Source of the DNA: Ruminococcus difficilis
GTDB lineage: Bacteria; Bacillota_A; Clostridia; Oscillospirales; Acutalibacteraceae
NCBI RefSeq assembly: GCF_016680995.1
Contig: NZ_JAEQMG010000072.1
Location: forward strand, 1-18,144
DNA length: 18,144 nucleotides
Direction: 5' to 3'
Shown in pieces: positions 13,760 to 18,144 of this stretch; positions within the stretch are counted from its first letter, which is position 1; each line of letters begins with the position of its first letter. Made by a program: the position numbers and the translations under genes. The notes beneath the pieces were generated by a model, which saw only the letters and a program-made list of their open reading frames with translations, made no database searches and was not told the origin of the DNA.

Positions 13760-14455
13760 ATGAATACCGCTATTATTCTCGCCGGCGGTGTCGGCAGCCG
13801 TATGGGCGTCGACAGACCGAAGCAGTTTTTGATGGTAGAGGACAAGCCGATTATTTCCTATTGCTTTGATATCTTCCAGAAGCATGATGAAATTGACGCC
13901 ATGGTTGTTGTTGTCAGCGAACAGTGGCAGGGTTTTGTTGAGGAGTACGCCGCGAAGTACGGCGTGAGCAAGATTTGCGGATACGCTCCGGCGGGAAAGA
14001 CCCGTCAGCACTCCATTTACAACGGACTCAAGTGCATCGCCGAAAACGCGCCCGATACCGATATTGTTATCGTCCACGACGCGGCGCGTCCGCTTGTATC
14101 TGACAGGATCATCTCCGACTGCATTACAGGCGCAGCGGAATACGACGGCGCAATGCCCGTTATCACCGTCAAGGACACAGTTTACCAGAGTGCCGACGGC
14201 GCGAAAATCGACTGTCTGCTCAAGCGCAGCGAGTTGTTTGCGGGACAGGCTCCCGAGAGCTTCAAGTTCAAAAAATACTATCAGATACATAACGAGGTCA
14301 GTGACGAGGAAATCGGCGCTACTGCGGGCAGCAGTGAGATCGCTTACCGCCACGGCATGGAGATCCGTATGGTAAAGGGAAGCGAGCGCAACCTCAAAAT
14401 CACCACTATCGAAGATTTGGAAACTTTTGAAACAATACTGAAAGGCGGCAATTGA
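13760..14455 (+). CDS. TarI/IspD-family alditol-phosphate cytidylyltransferase
   Basis: 231 residues. All family hallmarks are intact: LAGGVGSRM (Arg14), PKQF (Lys21), AGKTRQHSIYNG with Arg82, VHDAARP with Asp107, and NLKITTIEDLETF. The fold transfers CMP from CTP to a polyol phosphate; IspD itself uses methylerythritol phosphate and TarI ribitol 5-phosphate. Location beside a polyol-phosphate dehydrogenase and a TagF-like polymerase argues for a CDP-alditol of surface polymer synthesis rather than isoprenoids. In-frame ATGs also exist at 13748 and 13757. GGGGG at 13750-13754 suits 13760 best (five bases) and gives the MNTAIILAGG start usual for TarI. The downstream dehydrogenase begins one base after its stop. 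Confidence 0.87.
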   Translation: MNTAIILAGGVGSRMGVDRPKQFLMVEDKPIISYCFDIFQKHDEIDAMVVVVSEQWQGFVEEYAAKYGVSKICGYAPAGKTRQHSIYNGLKCIAENAPDTDIVIVHDAARPLVSDRIISDCITGAAEYDGAMPVITVKDTVYQSADGAKIDCLLKRSELFAGQAPESFKFKKYYQIHNEVSDEEIGATAGSSEIAYRHGMEIRMVKGSERNLKITTIEDLETFETILKGGN

Positions 14456-14456
14456 T

Positions 14457-15506
14457 ATGGATACTATGAAGGCGAGAGTGTTAAGAGCTGTCGGCAATCT
14501 CGAGTACTGCGACTATCCCATGCCCGAGGTCAAGCCCGACGAGGTGCTTTTCCGCGTAAAGGCTTGCGGCATCTGCGGCTCAGATATCCCCAGGATTTTT
14601 GTAAACGGCACCTACCATTTCCCGACAATCCCCGGACACGAGTTCTCGGGTGAGGTCGCGGGCGTAGGTGACGAGAAATACAAGGATTTGATCGGCATGA
14701 GAGCTACCGTGTTCCCGCTGATTCCCTGTAAGACCTGCGAGAACTGCAACGACGGCAAGTACGAGATGTGCAAGAGCTACGATTATCTCGGCTCGCGCAG
14801 TGACGGCGCTTTCGCCGAGTATGTGAGAGTTCCGGTGTGGAACCTCGTTCCGATTCCCGACAGCCTTTCCTTCGAGGAAGCAGCTATGACCGAGCCCTGC
14901 GCCGTTGCGCTTCACGCGCTCAGACGCGCCCAGATTGAGGTCGGCGACAACGTGGTTATCTTCGGTCCCGGCACGATCGGTATGCTTATCGCACAGTGGG
15001 CGAGAGCATGGGGTGCGAGAGTTCTCCTTGTAGGCACCGACGTAAACAACTGGGATTTCATCGAGAGCATGGGCTTCACCGAGTACTGCAACTCCTCCAA
15101 GGAGGACGCGATCGAGTGGGTAAAGAAGATGACAGGCGGCGTCGGCGCGGATATCGCAATCGAAGCTGTCGGCATCGCGCTCACAGCCTGCAACTGCCTT
15201 GAGGCTGCGGCTTCGGGCGGCAAGGTGATCTTTGTCGGCAATCCGCACGGCGATTTTACCTTCCCTCAGAACACATACTGGCAGATCCTCAGAAAACAGC
15301 TTTCCATTTTCGGCACATGGAACTCAGCCTACAGCGACACTCACAAGAGTGACTGGAACCTTGTTGTAGACGCTATGGCTAAGGGCATGATTGACGCCAA
15401 GAAGCTGATTACACATAAATTTGACCTTGAAACCATGGATAAGGGTCTTGATATCATGAAGAACAACAGCGAATTCTTTGCTAAAATCATGGTGGTAAAT
15501 CAATAA
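14457..15506 (+). CDS. Zinc-dependent polyol-phosphate dehydrogenase (GatD-like MDR)
   Basis: 349 residues, medium-chain dehydrogenase/reductase. Catalytic zinc ligands are Cys40 (CGICGSD) and His61-Glu62 (PGHEFSG), with Glu146 in TEP. The structural zinc cysteines are Cys91, 94, 97 and 105. The NAD(P) loop GPGTIG lies at 170-175, and the tail is FFAKIMV. The pattern is nearest to galactitol-1-phosphate 5-dehydrogenase and sorbitol dehydrogenase relatives. TarJ, the ribulose-5-phosphate reductase of ribitol teichoic acid, is another MDR, so a TarJ-like role is plausible. In context it should reduce a ketose phosphate to the alditol phosphate used by the preceding cytidylyltransferase. AAAGGCGG precedes the start; one base from the upstream stop, 12 from the next start. 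Substrate is inferred. Confidence 0.85.
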   Translation: MDTMKARVLRAVGNLEYCDYPMPEVKPDEVLFRVKACGICGSDIPRIFVNGTYHFPTIPGHEFSGEVAGVGDEKYKDLIGMRATVFPLIPCKTCENCNDGKYEMCKSYDYLGSRSDGAFAEYVRVPVWNLVPIPDSLSFEEAAMTEPCAVALHALRRAQIEVGDNVVIFGPGTIGMLIAQWARAWGARVLLVGTDVNNWDFIESMGFTEYCNSSKEDAIEWVKKMTGGVGADIAIEAVGIALTACNCLEAAASGGKVIFVGNPHGDFTFPQNTYWQILRKQLSIFGTWNSAYSDTHKSDWNLVVDAMAKGMIDAKKLITHKFDLETMDKGLDIMKNNSEFFAKIMVVNQ

Positions 15507-15518
15507 AGAGGTATTGAT

Positions 15519-16184
15519 ATGAATGGAATGTTGTCACCTTCTCTGATGTGCGCCGACGCGCTGAATTTGCAGTCGGAGATAGAGGCGCTTGATAAGCTCG
15601 GCGTTGAATATATTCACCTTGATTTCATGGACAATCACTTTGTCCCGAATATCACTCTGAGCGCCGATCTGATCAAGGCGGTCAAGAGTGTGCTGGTGAA
15701 TATGAAGCGCGATATTCACATCATGGCGTATCAGCCCGAGCAGTTCTTTGACAGAATGGATATCGGACAGGGCGATATTGTCGCCGTTCACTATGAGGCG
15801 TGCGACAATCTTCACGAGGTCATCACCGACATCAGACAAAGAGGAGCAAGCCCGTTTGTCGCTATCAGTCCGGACACAAAGCCCGAGGTTCTCGAGGATT
15901 TTCTCGACGAAATCGACGGCGTATTGCTTATGACCGTATACCCCGGATTTGCGGGACGTCCGATTGTTGAGGGCAGCTTTGACAAAATCAAGGCAGTCCG
16001 CAAGCTGCTCGACAGCAGGAGAGAGGGTATTCTCCTCGAGGTCGACGGTCACGTAAGCTGGGATCTGTGCGCTGAAATGCGCGCCTGCGGCGGCGATATG
16101 TTTGTGGCGGGTTCGTCCTCGCTCTATCAGAAGGGACTTGACCTTGCGGAAGCTGTTGAACGCATGAGAGCGTTAATTTCTTAA
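15519..16184 (+). CDS. Ketose-phosphate 3-epimerase, AlsE/Rpe family
   Basis: 221 residues, one TIM barrel. The catalytic and metal residues of ribulose-phosphate 3-epimerase are all present: Ser7, His33, Asp35, Met37, His67 and Asp176. The phosphate loop GSS lies at 198-200. Several landmarks differ from housekeeping Rpe. SPSLMCADAL, MDNHFVPNITLS, MTVYPGFAGRP and EVDGHVSW replace the usual VNPGFGGQ and VDGGI. They are closer to allulose-6-phosphate 3-epimerase (AlsE), which has SPSLMC and PGFAGQP. It probably supplies the ketose phosphate for the dehydrogenase encoded just upstream. AGAGGT precedes the ATG. Whether the substrate is a pentulose or hexulose phosphate cannot be told from sequence. 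Confidence 0.85.
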   Translation: MNGMLSPSLMCADALNLQSEIEALDKLGVEYIHLDFMDNHFVPNITLSADLIKAVKSVLVNMKRDIHIMAYQPEQFFDRMDIGQGDIVAVHYEACDNLHEVITDIRQRGASPFVAISPDTKPEVLEDFLDEIDGVLLMTVYPGFAGRPIVEGSFDKIKAVRKLLDSRREGILLEVDGHVSWDLCAEMRACGGDMFVAGSSSLYQKGLDLAEAVERMRALIS

Positions 16185-16202
16185 AAAACTAGGGGTGTAT
16201 TT

Positions 16203-17978
16203 GTGGAATATCAGATTGAAGTAAAAGAGTTATCTATTGTCAAGAATAAAATGACTCTTACGATTATGGGAACGATTTCCGATCCGACCATCAATTCTCA
16301 TTTTCTTTCAAATCCCAAGCTGGTGTTACATTTCAATAACGGCAAAGAGGACAGACGTATTCCGTTTGTCCTTTCGAATGTAACCCACATTGACGGAAAA
16401 TGTTTTTTCTCGGGCAGATATAATTACCGTCTGGATCTGCTTTTCTGGAAAACCAGAAAGGAATGCCTGCCCTTTGAAATGTTCCTCAATCTCGGCTTTG
16501 CCGATTTTTACGAGGAAAAAATCCCTGTTGACCTGACTCCCGAGCTTTCGGAAACCGACAACAGGAATTTCAAGTATACGATTCACGGAAACAAGGTAGA
16601 GTTTCTGCCGGACAGGAAGAGAATCCAGCACAATCCTGTTGCGAAGTTCTTTGTTAAGCTTTTCAACGGAATTCTCAAGACAGTTCTCTTTATTCTCTCC
16701 ATCGCGCTGATTCCGTTCTTTATCCTGGAGGCGCTTCTGCGCATGACAGGTATTATGAACCTGCCCGCGCGTTTCAATGACGAAAACCCGATCAAGCGTT
16801 TTGTAGCCTACATATTCTGGCGTTTTTCAAGAGTATCCACCACAGACCTCTCTATCTGGAAGGTAAAGAGATGGATATTCAGAAGATGCTTCGGCTTCTA
16901 CAAGACCTTCTACAAGGTTCAGGACAAGAAGATTTCCTTTATCTCACTCAGACGCGATGATCTGTCAGGTAACTTCGCCTTTGTATACGACCAGCTCAAG
17001 GGTGATGACAGCCTCGACATCAACTTTATTCTCAATGAGCACACTATCGCTTATATGTCCTTCAAGGAGATCCGCGCATTTACGAAGGCATGCGCGACAA
17101 GCAAGGTAGTTGTGCTCGACGAGTTCACACCTCAGATCCACTATATCGATTTGAGGGAAGAGACCAAGCTGATTCAGCTCTGGCACGCCTGCGGTGCGTT
17201 CAAGACATTTGGCTTTACACGTCTTTCCAAGCCCAAGGGCTCGCCTCAGCCCACAAGAAACCACAGAAGCTACGACTTTGTCACCGTCAGCTCAACATAC
17301 TGCAAGAAGTGCCACTCCGAGGGCTTCGGTATTGCTACCGATAATGTTGTTGCGACAGGTATCCCGAGAACAGACGTGTTCTTTGACGAAAATTACAAGG
17401 CGGCTGCGCGCAAGAAGTTCTACGACGCTCATCCGACCTTCAAGGGCAAGAAGATCATTCTCTTTGCGCCGACATTCCGCGGCATGGTCAAGGAGACCGC
17501 GTTCTATCCCACAGAGATGTTCGATATCAACGAGGTATGCTCCAAGATTCCCGAGGACTATGCGATTATTATCAAGCATCATCCCTTTGTCAACGACGTT
17601 CAGCCGATTCCCGACCGTTATGCGGACAGGGTAATTGACCTTTCGGCTGACAATGAGCTCAACGACCTTCTCTTTGTTACTGACGTAATTATCACTGACT
17701 ATTCATCTCTCGTCTTTGAGGCGTCTCTGATTGACATTCCCATGATCTTCTACGTCTTTGATCTGGAAAAGTATATCAACGAACGCGACTTCTACTTTGA
17801 CTTCAAGCTGTACGCACCGGGTAAGATCGTTTATTCGACCGAGCAGCTTATTGATTCGATCCGCAAAGAGGACTATTGCACTGAGAAGATTCAGCCCTTC
17901 GCGGATATGTTCTTCGATTATCGTGACGGCAGATCAACACAGAGAGTAGTCAAGCTGATTTACGATAATCTTAAATAA
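16203..17978 (+). CDS. CDP-alditol polyolphosphotransferase, TagF/TarL-like polymerase
   Basis: 591 residues, starting at GTG with AGGGGTG about five bases ahead. An N-terminal beta-rich domain (about 1-115) precedes a hydrophobic helix at about 158-184, which with the flanking basic residues would hold the protein at the inner membrane face. The Glyphos_transf catalytic domain spans about 245-591. It has LWHACGAFK (His328), GIPRTDVFF at 386-394, ILFAPTFRG at 419-427 and IIKHHPF with His459-His460. TDYSSLVFE at 498-506 is the substrate-phosphate motif. Such enzymes add glycerol- or ribitol-phosphate from CDP-alditol to a wall teichoic acid or capsule chain. It is the last gene of the cluster; the unit added depends on the enzymes upstream. 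No terminator hairpin is seen after the stop. Confidence 0.88.
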   Translation: MEYQIEVKELSIVKNKMTLTIMGTISDPTINSHFLSNPKLVLHFNNGKEDRRIPFVLSNVTHIDGKCFFSGRYNYRLDLLFWKTRKECLPFEMFLNLGFADFYEEKIPVDLTPELSETDNRNFKYTIHGNKVEFLPDRKRIQHNPVAKFFVKLFNGILKTVLFILSIALIPFFILEALLRMTGIMNLPARFNDENPIKRFVAYIFWRFSRVSTTDLSIWKVKRWIFRRCFGFYKTFYKVQDKKISFISLRRDDLSGNFAFVYDQLKGDDSLDINFILNEHTIAYMSFKEIRAFTKACATSKVVVLDEFTPQIHYIDLREETKLIQLWHACGAFKTFGFTRLSKPKGSPQPTRNHRSYDFVTVSSTYCKKCHSEGFGIATDNVVATGIPRTDVFFDENYKAAARKKFYDAHPTFKGKKIILFAPTFRGMVKETAFYPTEMFDINEVCSKIPEDYAIIIKHHPFVNDVQPIPDRYADRVIDLSADNELNDLLFVTDVIITDYSSLVFEASLIDIPMIFYVFDLEKYINERDFYFDFKLYAPGKIVYSTEQLIDSIRKEDYCTEKIQPFADMFFDYRDGRSTQRVVKLIYDNLK

Positions 17979-17992
17979 ATTTCGAAAACCTA

Positions 17993-18021
17993 TTGACAAA
18001 ACTGGGCTTATTCGGTATAAT
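17993..18021 (+). promoter_or_regulatory. Consensus sigma-A promoter of tRNA-Arg
   Basis: Perfect TTGACA (17993-17998), a 17-base spacer and perfect TATAAT (18016-18021), 25 bases before the tRNA. No TG element. Confidence 0.93.
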
Positions 18022-18046
18022 ATAAAGGCTGATGAAAATCAGATAT

Positions 18047-18123
18047 GCGCCAATAGCTCAGCTGGATAGAGCAACTGCCTTCTAAGCAGTAGGTCAGGGG
18101 TTCGAGTCCCTTTTGGCGCGCCA
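18047..18123 (+). tRNA. tRNA-Arg (anticodon TCT)
   Basis: Complete cloverleaf. The acceptor is GCGCCAA/TTGGCGC and the D-stem GCTC/GAGC. The anticodon stem is ACTGC/GCAGT with loop CTTCTAA, giving TCT, and the T-loop is TTCGAGT. The discriminator is G and the CCA is encoded at 18121-18123. It decodes AGA and AGG arginine codons. Confidence 0.97.
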
Positions 18124-18126
18124 ATA

Positions 18127-18144
18127 GCGCCAAAAGGCGACTCG
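18127..18144 (+). repeat. Inverted near-copy of the tRNA-Arg 3' end, probable first arm of its terminator (cut by window end)
   Basis: Bases 18127-18137 are the exact complement of 18109-18119 in the acceptor and T-stem. After one inserted C, the complementarity continues with 18103-18108 to the last base. The sequence also begins the GGCGACTCG arm common in tRNA terminators of this kind. The second arm and any T-run lie outside the window. Confidence 0.5.

Noticed and set aside
13760..14455. The canonical cytidylyltransferase as isoprenoid IspD
   Set aside because: Sequence alone permits it, but its neighbours are polyol-phosphate and polymer genes with no IspF or other isoprenoid gene nearby, so TarI-type function is preferred though not proven.
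13676..14497. A 273-codon open frame on the minus strand
   Set aside because: It is antisense to the intact TarI-family gene and is explained by its codon bias; no ribosome site or domain was seen.
18047..18144. tRNA-Arg 3' end and its repeat as a phage or island attachment site
   Set aside because: The repeat is inverted rather than direct and directly adjacent, and no integrase is in the window; a terminator arm is simpler.

Overview
The window reads as a chromosomal segment of a Gram-positive member of the Clostridia. Dense operons, AGGAGG ribosome binding sites, sigma-A promoters, a DnaI/DnaD-type helicase-loading pair, a DUF1846 protein and a teichoic-acid-type polymerase all fit. Overall composition and gene content suggest an Oscillospiraceae/Ruminococcus-like gut bacterium. 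That taxonomic guess is inference; no marker gene here proves it.

Layout. (1) 1-423: the 3' part of dapB (lysine/diaminopimelate pathway). (2) 480-760: two minus-strand tRNA genes, Gln(CTG) then Pro(CGG), each followed by a hairpin with a U-run, with a perfect consensus promoter upstream of tRNA-Gln. (3) 769-2792, minus: a two-gene replication-initiation operon, a DnaD/DnaB-like protein followed by a DnaI/DnaC-like AAA+ helicase loader. (4) 2929-5291, minus: a DUF1846 protein followed by a BI-1/YccA-like membrane protein. (5) 5488-6282, plus: a lipoprotein with two tandem cystatin-like domains carrying QVVxG motifs. (6) 6279-9265, plus: a complete preQ1 (queuosine precursor) operon, queD-queE-folE-queC-queF, behind a structured leader that resembles a preQ1-I riboswitch and ends in an intrinsic terminator. 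(7) 9294-10147: a small papain/C39-like cytosolic protein and, divergently, a small exported or membrane protein, both unknown. (8) 10166-11655, minus: a CPBP-family membrane protease followed by the tRNA adenosine deaminase tadA. (9) 11797-17978, plus: a six-gene CDP-alditol/teichoic-acid-like cluster. It holds a divergent IspD/TarI-family cytidylyltransferase, an SDR epimerase/dehydratase, a canonical IspD/TarI-family cytidylyltransferase, a GatD-like zinc polyol-phosphate dehydrogenase, an AlsE-like ketose-phosphate 3-epimerase and a TagF-like polymerase. (10) 17993-18144: tRNA-Arg(TCT) with its own consensus promoter and the start of a probable terminator.

How the genes work together. FolE, QueD, QueE, QueC and QueF are the whole route from GTP to preQ1. 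The 11.8-18 kb cluster can be read as a pathway: epimerase makes a ketose phosphate, dehydrogenase reduces it to an alditol phosphate, cytidylyltransferase makes the CDP-alditol, and the TagF-like enzyme polymerises it onto a surface polymer. The second cytidylyltransferase plus the SDR suggests a second or further modified CDP-sugar. The most interesting items are this twin-cytidylyltransferase cluster, the tandem cystatin-like lipoprotein, the que leader with mutually exclusive helices, and a split in promoter design: every protein-gene promoter found has a TGn extended -10 while both tRNA promoters do not. No CRISPR array, insertion sequence or prophage was seen, and no gene-free stretch exceeds about 350 bases; the one that long, 424-768, holds the two tRNAs.
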